A stretch of 64,000 nucleotides of DNA from Euclidia mi (Eukaryota; Arthropoda; Insecta; Lepidoptera; Erebidae), in contig OX123182.2 in NCBI GenBank assembly GCA_944739405.2, forward strand, positions 45,385,598 through 45,449,597, given 5' to 3'. Made by a program: the position numbers and the translations under genes. Under the pieces are notes generated by a model. That model was not told where the DNA came from, ran no database searches, and was given only the letters and a program-made list of their open reading frames with translations. The first letter of the stretch is position 1, and each line of letters begins with the position of its first letter. Positions 55,012 to 64,000 of the stretch are shown here, in pieces.

Positions 55012-56970
55012 CTAGCTGCTGCCCGCGACGTCATCTGCGTGAATGCTATACAGCACCAAATTATTAAATAAATACCTACGATTATACCTTTTTAAATAAC
55101 ATTCATTTACCCGATTCTTCTTTATATTTCATATCTGCAGAAAGTGCAGTAATAGAGGGAGACTGTCTTTTGTAAAATTGACCTTCAAAAAGTGCTGATT
55201 TTCAGCCTGCTTTGAATAAATGACTTTATGGTGATTCTGCTGAATTAAGTCATAAGTTGTGACTGAAGCAGATGGAGAAAATAAGGAATACAGAATAGGG
55301 TAAAAATACATACTTATAGGACTTCTTGATAAATAACATTAGTGGTTTGGCTCTCCGCAGCCAAAATGTAAAGAGAGTCAGGACTGGTGACGCGGGAGCA
55401 AGCGACGTACAGCTGCCCGTGTGAGAAGCAGCTCGTCCTGAGGTCGACACCCGCTGCCCTCAGTGTCTGCCCCTGCGACTTATTGATGGTCATTGCGAAG
55501 CAAGCACTCACGTGATACTGTACGTACTTGAACGTGAACGTGAACTTGAACGTTATGAGGTATGAGGGGAATGCGTGGTATAAATACTTCCTCGCCGACG
55601 TCACAACCCCTAAGAATTTCCGCCTCAATGGTGTGTCTGTGGAGCGAGATGACTTTAAGGCAGAAGTTCAGTCAGGAAGTTCACTTGCTGACAGGGAGTT
55701 CAGAAATTTCACGGGATAATGTGTGGCATCATCTTGCTGGACGACAGTGTTTACAAAGGTGTAGATCACTTCATTTCCCTCTATATCCGAGAGAATGCAT
55801 TCGTTAATTGCTACAGCCTCATAATTTTTGGGCCTCAAAATAGCCCGCTCACACACCCAAGAATTCTGCTATTACGGTATTCAACTGATGTCCCCGTACA
55901 CACAGCGAATGAGTTCTTCTCAGCTGTATACAACTCAACTGAGAGACTCTAGAAGCACCACTTGTCCACCTCTCTCCTCTGGTAGAGTGCCTTCACCAAG
56001 ACTTAGAAGGATATCGGAGAATTGTTGAGCACGTGCATTGACGCCGAGCCGAGCTCTCATATTAATGGTAAAGCGCAGCGTACGAATTCGTGACCACAAC
56101 GAAGATCGTTTCAACAAAGCACTAACCTTGTCAGCCCTCGATCCCCGCGTCACCAAGGGAAGCGTTTGTCGGAAATCGCCACTGAACAGAACTGTGACCA
56201 CCCATCAAATGCTCGCTGCCGATGTCCTGCAGAGTTACGTCCACGGCCTCAACTGCCATCCTATTGGCCATCGTACGCTCATCCCATACGATCAGAGAGC
56301 AATCCTTGAGCACATGTCCCTTATCACTGCTACGTGACACACCACAAACGGGCATTTCGGCGCTCTCTAAATCGATGGGAATTTTAAACATGGCATGTGC
56401 TGTCTTGCCACCTGGAAGCAGTGTGGCAGCGATTCCCAACAACGCTACGGCAAAGGCAATTATGCCTTCCTTCTTGACCTCTGCAAGTATGCCAGTGGTA
56501 ACAAATGTTTTTCCTGTTCCACCAGGAGCATCCAAGAAAAACATTTTACCCTGGCTTTGCCCAAAGCTTTCAAAGACGGTGTCATAAATTTCGTATGGTG
56601 GTCATTTCACCGGGATCGTAAATTGTCTCAGCGTTATACTCCCAATTGGTCTTGGTGCGGTGATGATTGGGAAGCTGGTAACCCATATTCGACCAGTGGA
56701 TTGCCGCTGATAGAAATGACTATGTCTTGAAATGAACTGAGATAGGTGTTCAGTACGCGTTCATCAGTTACTTCGATTTTGTCTCCAGTAGCACGCCTTA
56801 AAGCTCGAAAAAAATCTTCAGACAGATGATGGCGATACTTTTCCCTCAAAACTACCTTGTTCACGACTCTACACAACACCAAGATGACGTCAAACAGATG
56901 ACGCATGCGGGTCCCAGCCGCCCAGTCACTGACGCTCGCCTCCGCGAGGGTGTCATAGTTCACATGCTGA
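55012..56970 (-). mobile_element. Autonomous-type Helitron, 3' half, decayed
   Basis: In minus orientation a PIF1-like helicase is followed by about 300 bases of 3' region ending GCGGGCAGCAGCTAG then T, the CTAG-T terminus of lepidopteran Helitrons. No Rep (rolling-circle nuclease) domain or 5' TC terminus is seen, so the left part is missing, or lies outside recognisable sequence beyond 56970. A relative terminus is at 592. Confidence 0.82.
55317..56963 (-). pseudogene. Helitron helicase (PIF1-like), frameshifted
   Basis: Order in element direction: LFDVILVLCRVVNK region (56963-56634); Walker A DAPGGTGKTF and Walker B LIVWDER (56544-56131); SGDFRQTLPLV and INMRARLGVN (56201-55935); RPKNYEAVAINECIL (55856-55668); and the C-terminal FAMTINKSQGQTLRAAGVDL, FSHGQLYVACSRVTSPDS ending ...YQEVL at 55317. 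The pieces lie in different frames, and a TGAACG-type tandem near 55530-55550 disrupts the region before FAMTINKSQ. It would unwind DNA during rolling-circle transposition; inactive here. Confidence 0.86.
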
Positions 56971-57135
56971 AATCAGCAAGGCTCTACTACCTTGATACTA
57001 CCTAATTTAGCTTCAGAACACACTACCCTTAAAACCTATATCCATAGAACCTACTATCCTTAAAATTATTATGCAAACTTATTTTTGGCTACTTAAATCA
57101 AACTTAAGACCTAACAACATAAGATTATTCTTTGA

Positions 57136-57190
57136 ATGGTGAGTTATCTAAAATACTTACTGACAGTAAGTATTTTAGATAACTCACCAT
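57136..57190. repeat. Perfect 26-bp hairpin with 3-base loop
   Basis: 57136-57161 is the exact reverse complement of 57165-57190, separated by GAC. Such an uninterrupted stem is unlikely by chance. No matching copy was noticed elsewhere in the window. Confidence 0.95.
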
Positions 57191-57288
57191 AGTAATTTTG
57201 AAGAGTTCACAACAATACTTTTTCACATATGTATGCACCAAAAAGATATATTCATATTTTATTGATGGCTGTCCAGAAAATGTATGAC

Positions 57289-57862
57289 TCTGTACAACTA
57301 ATTAGCCAACTAATATGATGAAATGGAGCATATAGCTCCATATTATTATATTAAGCCAGTCGAAACAAACAACAAAGGATGTATTACCACAATCATCGTA
57401 ATCTTAAGTCGCATTCGCAAGGGGTATAATAATTATCACGTGAACACTAGGTCCTCCGGGAGTGATCCCTGCCAGGATTAGTTGTGGTATAGCTCGGGGA
57501 AACTGCGATAGTCCCGCGCCCCGTAAATTCACTATGCCCGGGAGTGACCCATTATTTTTGTCGCGTTATATTGCTTTTACAAACTTCTGTGTTAACAATA
57601 TATAAAATGGTATAGTTTTGTTTTGTCGGTAATTTCTTTATAGAGTGGGCTAGTGCCAGTTATGTTCACTGACACGATAAAGTGCCAAAAATACGAGTCT
57701 TTCGTTTATTTAATGGTACTGAATTTAAGTCAAATTACGTTGTTATGAAATGCTCTGAATTTTTGTAATTTATCTATCCCCGGGCACCAACTTGACAGTC
57801 ATATTATTATACATACAACCATTTTGAAATCAGCATGATGATAGTGGTGATTTTCTTCTTAT
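57289..57862 (+). repeat. Dispersed direct repeat, copy 1 (~570 bp)
   Basis: Aligns with 61505-62039 throughout: GTACAACTAATT, ATGTATTACCACAATCATCG, CTCCGGGAGTGATCCCTGCC, GGGGAAACTGCGATAGTCCC, GATAAAGTGC and AGCATGA-AGTGGTGAT. There are many substitutions (perhaps 80-85 per cent identity). No coding frame. Class unknown, possibly a non-autonomous element. Confidence 0.8.
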
Positions 57863-57892
57863 TTTTAATAATTTGTGTTGTCATAGTATTTT

Positions 57893-58335
57893 CTTGGGTT
57901 TAGGCAAATTTTACACAATGAAATTAAACTACGGTTTACGGATTTTATCGCAAATAGTTTTCTTTTTAAATAGACACATTTTAGAAGCATCTTTAATAAA
58001 TAATATAGCAGTACTCTTTAATAAAGAGATCCACCGATTCCCTAATAGTTGTCTTTAAAGAAAAAGGCTAACTTGTGTGTTTAAATTGGAACATTTTAAT
58101 TTAGTCTCTTTGTTAAACGTAATCCTGAATACTTTGATATGAAATGTAATATAAAACCCAATGTACGATCGCAATATAAACATAATTTAAGCATGCCAAT
58201 CATTCATAAAACTATTTTCTACAAAATCACATATGTAACTGCTATAAGAGTATATAACAATTTACCTCTTGAAATTAAAAAACTAAATGGCAATTTCTTT
58301 AAAATGTGATTAAAAAAGTGGTTATTGCAAAATAA
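57893..58335 (+). mobile_element. Composite of foldback-type end and LINE tail
   Basis: 57893-57955 matches the left arm of the foldback at 61084 (TGGGTTTA, AATTAAACTACGG, TTACGGATTTTATCGC). Around 58225-58320 the frame reads IRVYNNLPLEIKKLNGNFFK...LKKWLL with a stop, a LINE ORF2 C-terminal tail. The order of insertions cannot be resolved. Confidence 0.5.
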
Positions 58336-58346
58336 CAAAGTCTGCT

Positions 58347-58850
58347 GTGTGTGAACATGTGGAACAAGGACCCAACCGTAACCTGCGATTTGACGCAAAA
58401 GAACACCGTTTTCTTCCAAGGATGATACGAGAGGCTATTGAAATTAAAAAACACCCTAATTTCAATAGGGAAGATGGTTGGAATGTTCCTCCAGCTTGGG
58501 ACCCTGTCATAAGGCTAATGAAACCCAAGAAGGACAAAGTCACCAGAAGACCTAAGGACACTGTGAGCTCATTCTGCGTAAATAGTAACACCAGTAGTTG
58601 AAAAAATGTTCGGGTACTTTGAGATAACTTATACATTCAAGAAAAAGACAAATATATCATATCAGTCTGCCGTGAACATGAATTCTGTAAAGAATTCGAA
58701 ACGTCGGCTAGTAATAAATTAAAAATATAGTTTCTAGATCTTTAGTTTCAAATGTAATAACTTAGTGAAACCAATACAACGCGATAAAATCCGTAAACTG
58801 TAGTTTAACGTAAACTGTAGTTTAATTTCATACTACATACTTATTGTTAA
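58347..58850 (+). pseudogene. Penelope-like element C-terminal fragment with terminal hairpin
   Basis: The frame 58347-58601 encodes EHRFLPRMIREAIEIKKHPN and FNREDGWNVPPAWDPV, the sequence that follows the GIY-YIG endonuclease in Penelope-like elements. Downstream, 58669-58708 carries GCCG...GAATTC, loop, GAATTC, GAAACGTC, GGC, a hammerhead-ribozyme-like terminal motif. 58725-58850 matches the right arm of the foldback at 61273-61367. The reverse transcriptase is absent, so it is a short dead copy. Confidence 0.7.
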
Positions 58851-58943
58851 TTTTATTAAATATGTTAACAATATGTATTTACTAACTGACTCGTGTATAT
58901 ATAGGTATTTAGCAAATAAAAATATGGTTATTTCGCAACATTC

Positions 58944-59120
58944 GTTTTATTCATGACAGCTGGAATCGACGGGTTATGTGCTCTACAAGGCACGGGCAAG
59001 TGATACTTAACAATTTAATACGCACATAACTTCAAAAAGTCAGTGGTGCGCGCCGTGGATTCAAACCCGAGACCCTCTGCATGGCAGTCCGTTTGTATCG
59101 CCACTAGGTTATCGCTGCCT
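58944..59120 (-). mobile_element. tRNA-derived SINE (second family)
   Basis: In minus orientation it starts GGCAGCGATAACCTAGTGGC (A-box-like) and has GGGTTTGAATCCAC (B-box-like, rc of about 59054-59067). It continues CGCACCACTGACTTTTTGAA and ATGTGCGTATTAAATTG, as in widespread lepidopteran SINEs. The tRNA-like part lacks a cloverleaf, so it is not a tRNA gene. Confidence 0.75.
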
Positions 59121-60341
59121 ATAAAATTGAGATTTTTACTTTAATGTCAACTAAAATTGCTAATTAGGATAGAAGGTATATAAGAAGTGTATCGGAATGT
59201 GATGCATTCCTTAAAATAAGTAATTAATTGTAAATTAAACTAAATTGTAATTTAGGATTTTATGTATTGTAGTTTATTAAAATTTAGCTTACCTAAAAAA
59301 AATAGATTACATAGATGTCAAAAAGGCCTGTAACTTATCTACAAAGCTAAACATACACATCACTTATTAAAAAACTAACAACACATTTTAAAGCAAATTA
59401 TTAAAAAGATAAAGGTAAATAGTTTCTTGTCAGCTAAACAACGATGTGGCATGTTGATAGAGTAAAAATAATATGATTTCGAAGTAATTTCAAAGGTTAC
59501 TGGACAAAGGAGTCGAATTTCATTACATATGCTAAATATATTAAAGGTGATTTAACAGTGGGTACATTTCCGGTTCAAGAAGAACTAATGGTACAACAGC
59601 CTTACCAACAAACGTCACAAACAATACCTACAAGACCAAGCTACGGTCACATCAAAATCTAACTATACACGTAAGAAATATGTTTCTAATTCCTACGAGA
59701 GAAAATAGTTCAAAGCACACAGAGCTTTTCTAATTATTTTGCTAACCATACAGTACAGGCCTTACGTTTCTACTGCTTAGTAATAAGAATACTGTTGAGG
59801 GTGAACGGAGTCTTATTCAGAGCAGACCTCTTTAATTTAAGGAACATATAATAAACTGGTGTAAGTACGTAAGTAGACTCGCCGTTGGCAGAAAAACGAA
59901 AGCATGGAAAATAACTGGCACGTACTATATTTTCATTCATTAATCAGCTTAATGGAAATTGAGGTTTTAAGAAAATATTGTTCACAATATTATTGCCTCG
60001 GTACTTTTATGATAATACGTTCTGCACAATCGACTGCTATAATAATATAATGTTCATGACTTATTTCAGACACTGTGTGATAATTGCAAATGAGAAGATG
60101 AAAATGTTCAATAAATAGAACCCGTTTACAACAAAAGTACTTTAGTAACTAAGCAGAAGCTTTAGTACTTTACTTTACTAACTAAGCATTTCATTTGACA
60201 CTTATGTAATTTAGCCAAGAAACATAATTTAGCTTCAGAACCAGCTTAAAATCAAAACGCTTCTAAAACTTCCACATTTGAAAAATGATGGTAAGTAGTT
60301 CCTGCGAATATATCTACATAGCCGCTGAAGTTATAATTCAG
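59121..60341. other. AT-rich non-coding stretch
   Basis: No supported gene or repeat signature on either strand. Confidence 0.5.
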
Positions 60342-60344
60342 TAA

Positions 60345-60929
60345 AGCCAGGATCAAACCAACGCGTTCAGCTCGCGTCCGCGGTGGCGTGCGCGGTGGCG
60401 ATTATTGCGCGTGCAAAAGTTGTGCACACTGTCGCGTTCGTTCGGGCGTTCACTAGGCTGTAGTCGCGTCACTAAAATGCTGTCTGATACAGATAGTGAA
60501 ATTGAAGAAGTTTTACTTCTGTCTGCTATTATTGAAGACGAAGAGGAACAAGAAGTGAACTTGAGGTGGGTATGATATACAGTGCCAGTGAAGTAAATAC
60601 CTACCATCATTCGATAACGCCTTATCAGAATGAGACGTATCATACAACAATGGGTATTTGTGGAATTAATTTATAATTTCTTCCGTTTCCACCATACTTA
60701 AAATCTACAAAAACACAGTTTCCTCAACAAATAATAGCTGCGTGCAGCGTCCTAATGCAACAAGCGCGATCTGATCGCCACCGCCGCGTGCAGACGCTGC
60801 ATCGGACGCCGCGTGCAATCCGAGGACGCGTAGATGTGAACACCGCGCTATAAGTTCGTACACAACATCTGATCGCCACCGCACACGCCACCGCGGACGC
60901 AAGCTGAACGCGTTGGTTTGATCCTGGCT
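60345..60929 (+). mobile_element. PIF/Harbinger-type element with 58-bp terminal inverted repeats
   Basis: The ends AGCCAGGATCAAACCAACGC and its inverse form a ~58-bp terminal inverted repeat with two mismatches. TAA at 60342-60344 and 60930-60932 is the three-base target duplication typical of PIF/Harbinger. At 585 bp it lacks a full transposase and nuclease partner but keeps the transposase start. Subterminal GATCGCCACCGC and GCGTGCAGACGC strings are repeated inside the right end. Confidence 0.88.
60477..60575 (+). pseudogene. Harbinger transposase N-terminal remnant (32 aa)
   Basis: From ATG 60477: an acidic start MLSDTDSEIEEVLLLSAII, then EDEEEQEVNLRWV and a stop. An acidic Glu/Leu-rich opening followed by R-W-V resembles the beginning of Harbinger transposases. 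The DDE domain is absent. Too short for confident homology, but the surrounding terminal repeats and TAA duplication support the reading. Confidence 0.6.
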
Positions 60930-61083
60930 TAACGCAACCACACGATAAAATTTCACAATAGAGTCACAAAATAAATACACACACCCGTGTCAAACCAACT
61001 GATTCGTAACAAATATAGATTAATAAGCCCCTCATACAAACTTACTATCTTTTTATTTTCTTGGGTTTACGCGAATGTTACAC

Positions 61084-61367
61084 ATTGAAATTAAACTACG
61101 GCTTACGGATTTTATCGCGTTGTATTGGTTTCACTAGTTATTACATTTAAACCGAATGTTCTAGAAACTACATTTTTATTAGTAGCCGATGTTTCGAATT
61201 CTTTACAGGACTCATGTTTACGGCAGACTGAGGTGATATTTATCTTTTTTCTTGAATGTATAAGTTATTTTAAAAAAATGTAGTTTCTAGATCATTCGGT
61301 TTAAATGTAATAACTAGTGAAACCAATGCAACGCGATGAAATCCGTAAACTGTAGTTTAATTTCAAT
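61084..61367. repeat. Foldback element, ~94-bp arms
   Basis: 61084-61177 pairs imperfectly with 61273-61367 around a ~95-base centre. The centre contains the inverted form of the hairpin seen at 58669-58708 (here 61185-61224, GCCGATGTTTCGAATTC ... ACGGC). Partial arms occur at 57893-57955 and 58725-58850, which ties it to the Penelope-like fragment; it may be two head-to-head Penelope termini. Confidence 0.78.
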
Positions 61368-61504
61368 TAGTATCATTTTATTTATTTTGCAAACTTATTA
61401 TTAGACTATTCAATCAGTAATAAGTAATCAAAAATATTTCTTGTTAATTTTGAAGTGTAGTTTAAAGGAATCTCTTATTAGAGGCAAAACAAAAATGTTA
61501 TGAA

Positions 61505-62039
61505 TCTGTACAACTAATTGGCCAACTTATTTGTTGCAACGGGCCGATATTCAATTAAACCAGTCGACACAAACAATAAATGATGTATTACCACAATCAT
61601 CGTAATCGGTAGTCGCAGTTGCGAGGGGTGTAATAATTATTATCATGTGAACACTTGGCCCTCCGGGAGTGATCCCTGCCAGGATTAGTTGTGGTATAGC
61701 TCGGGGAAACTGCGATAGTCCCGCGCCCCGTAAATTCACTATGCCCGGGGGCGACCCATTCTTTTGTCGCCTTATATTGCTTTTACAAACTTTCTGTGTT
61801 AGCCAGATAAAATGATATAGTTTTGTTTTGTCGTTAATATTTTTATAGAGTAGCTTAGTGCCCGTTATGTTGACTGAAACGATAAAGTGCTAAAAATGCG
61901 AGTCTTTTGTTTATTTAGTAGTTATACTGAAATTTAGCCAAATTACGTTGTTATGAAGTGCTTCGTAATTTCGATGAAAATCACATACATACAGCCATAA
62001 TGAAGCCAGCATGACCAGAGTGGTGATGTTTTTGCTTAA
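61505..62039 (+). repeat. Dispersed direct repeat, copy 2 (~535 bp)
   Basis: Counterpart of 57289-57862 in the same orientation. Both copies lie near pieces of the foldback element. Confidence 0.8.
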
Positions 62040-62710
62040 CTTCATAAAAACAATGTTAAAAAGAGACACAACAAGGACAAAGTCACTGTCTACGGAGTGT
62101 TTGGAAAGAAGAAAAAGTTTCGTAAGATGAACTAGTGTTTTGGTTCAGTGCGCTTGAGACGTTCTCGCTTGATGAATAGCAAAAGTACAAAATTGTGACT
62201 GGGTGCTATTTTGTTCTCCTTGTCACACACCTGATATTGTATTTGATAACTACGATCATATTCCTGGGAAGGCAATATTCATCTGAATTTTCGTTTTTGT
62301 TCAAGCCAGAGACATGTGTGCCAGATAATCTCACTAATACGAATACCTTAGATAAACTCAAGAACAGATGCGGACTGTGTTATTTATCACGGATAGATTT
62401 CCTAGGATAACTGAATATACTAGATATATTTAAAGATATCTTGATTATTGTGTGAATATCGATTGATCAGCCTTTCTGAATAATATAGTCACATATTAAT
62501 TTAGAACTTCGTAAATTTGAATATTATATGGATACAAAATACTATTTAGAAATGGTTTAGTTTAAGGGTGTCGTCCCTGATGTCTGTTGATCAAAGATTT
62601 AAAAACATCTCTCTACCATAACACGAAGTAAGCTGCTTTAGTACTTTAAAAAGCAATAAAGTGAAACTGACAATACAAATAAATTCTTTTTTATTTTGTA
62701 GCAATCTTCA
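62040..62710. other. AT-rich non-coding stretch
   Basis: No supported gene. The frame at 62195-62410 opens with GTG rather than ATG and, apart from a hydrophobic start, has no recognisable domain. Confidence 0.45.
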
Positions 62711-62714
62711 CTGG

Positions 62715-62945
62715 CATATCATATAACTAGAGGAAGCCCGCAGCTACGCCTGCAATTTTTTTAAATTTACCCCATACATCCCGTGGGAATTTCGGGAAAT
62801 CCCTTCTTAGTGCACCCCTACGGTCACCAAGGATCATACATGCCAAATTTCAGCTTCCTGCGCTCAATAGTTTCAGCTGTAGCGTGTCTGTCGGTCAGTC
62901 AGTAACGCAAGGATTTTATATAATTAAGATTATTCATGGATGTAT
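62715..62945 (+). repeat. Widespread lepidopteran repeat (class unassigned)
   Basis: Contains ACTAGAGGAAGCCCGC, TCCCGTGGGAATTTCGGGAA, CATGCCAAATTTCAGCTTCC and GTGTCTGTCGGTCAGTCAGTAA in the order familiar from a very common repeat in moth and butterfly genomes. No coding capacity. Family recognised by memory; boundaries approximate. Confidence 0.6.
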
Positions 62946-63930
62946 GTAGATTTATTTATAAAATAAGTAATTAAAAAACTATATAAAAGTACGTAACGTG
63001 AATATTAGTATGAGTACATTCTGTAAAAATTTTAAAGTTTTAAAAGTTACCTACTATTTTATTGTTTAGTTTCGTGTTTAGAATTGCTGAGGTGCAAATG
63101 TTCACATTACGATTAAAAAAACAAATCAATTGCAATGAAACTCAAGCCATTCAATCCATCAATCCTTTGTAATGCTAATAGGCTTTGTTCATCGTTTGTA
63201 TACATAATATATATGATAATTACATCAAGGCAGTGCATGTATGTGTGAACGCTTCAGTGTATACTCAAGTTGAATGTCCTTACTAATTTTCTCTTAGTGA
63301 ATCTGACAGAAGGAAATTAGTTACAGTAGAATAATGGCCTTTAGTACTTGCATTAAATTAACATCCAGTTACTTGAGTGTAAACGACATTCAGGTTAAAA
63401 TACACACTGCGATAAGTATGAGTCGTGTATTATGTACATAATATGTGTTTGTTAACTTTAGTTAATGAATGAACGCAACATAAATTGTATGGACGTAAAA
63501 AATCATACTATAATAATGTAGCGGATCGGCTTTTTAGTGCTAATTGCTCTATTACTGTTACTCGATGTATGAATTGTATAATGTATCCATTGAAAACAAT
63601 TTATTAAACCAATCAAAACAGAATAATCAAGTTTCAAATAAAAACGACTGATCTTCAGCCGCTTGCATCAATCCCTGACCGTAATTCCAATAAGATCGTC
63701 CGTCCACCTACGATAAAATACATAAAATAAGGAATATTTTTAACAGCGTATCAAAAATGTTATGTAACACACTAAAGTGAGTTACGCAAAAAAACTTTAT
63801 TATTTCACTAAAATACTGACTTGCACACTAAATACTATTTGTACACCAAATATGATGATCTTTTTACAAAATATCATTTGATATGAAAAGTTTCGTCCGC
63901 TCGGGAAACTTATCCACTCAGAAAACTTAA
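62946..63930. other. AT-rich non-coding stretch
   Basis: No supported gene, RNA or repeat signature. Confidence 0.5.
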
Positions 63931-64000
63931 CAGGTTATGTTAGGTTCTCTTGTGACCCTGCTCCCAAAATTAGGAGCCCTGCGAAGCAGGGCTCCGTCAA
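63931..64000 (+). repeat. Hairpin-bearing repeat, copy 2 (cut by window end)
   Basis: AGGTTATGTTAGGTTCTCTT and the perfect hairpin at 63973-63995 match 41196-41265. The block reaches the last base, so its right side is not visible. Confidence 0.82.

Noticed and set aside
62195..62410. Hydrophobic 71-codon frame resembling a small secreted protein
   Set aside because: It opens with GTG, not ATG, and shows no splice or promoter context.
1..64000. CRISPR arrays, operons or bacterial contamination
   Set aside because: There are no spaced direct repeats, ribosome-binding sites or dense same-strand ORFs; all coding pieces are eukaryotic transposable elements.

Overview
This is an animal nuclear window, almost certainly from a moth or butterfly. 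It is AT-rich, has no bacterial-style gene packing, and consists largely of transposable elements (TEs) typical of Lepidoptera: CR1- and RTE-clade LINEs, BEL/Pao LTR retrotransposons, tRNA-derived SINEs with TATG-repeat tails, piggyBac, Helitron, PIF/Harbinger and Penelope-like pieces. The lepidopteran assignment is an inference from recognised repeat signatures. I found no convincing host protein-coding gene, rRNA gene or tRNA gene.

Layout. 1-6.1 kb: a short Helitron-like element, then a long minus-strand CR1-type LINE (ORF1 with a PHD-like finger, ORF2 with endonuclease and reverse transcriptase). It is broken by stops and a short retroposon. 7.5-14.3 kb: a complete BEL/Pao element on the minus strand, with two identical 255-bp LTRs, primer-binding site, polypurine tract and one uninterrupted Gag-Pol frame of about 1,754 codons; it is the only apparently intact element here. 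16.2-23.5 kb: LINE and SINE fragments, then a three-level nest in which piggyBac sits in a CR1 LINE that sits in an RTE LINE. 26.1-40.7 kb: a very large imperfect inverted duplication. Arm A (about 3.85 kb) is nearly uninterrupted. Arm B is its reverse complement, expanded to 9.6 kb by a LINE tail, a deleted BEL element and a SINE. 40.9-49.4 kb: a diverged BEL LTR fragment, a 32-bp minisatellite and a full-length but decayed BEL element (614-bp LTRs, ATAAT target duplication). 50-64 kb: scattered LINE tails, a decayed Helitron helicase, a Penelope-like tail with hammerhead-like hairpins, a SINE, a Harbinger-type element with 58-bp terminal repeats, a foldback element, a pair of 550-bp direct repeats and several precise hairpins.

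The sequence records a relative insertion order. Paralogous empty sites inside the window define the ends and target duplications of several elements without outside data. LTR divergence suggests the 7.5-14.3 kb element is youngest, the 33.8-37.3 kb element next, and the 41.7-49.4 kb element older. The SINEs share their 3' ends with the resident RTE LINE, which fits mobilisation of the SINEs by that LINE's machinery.
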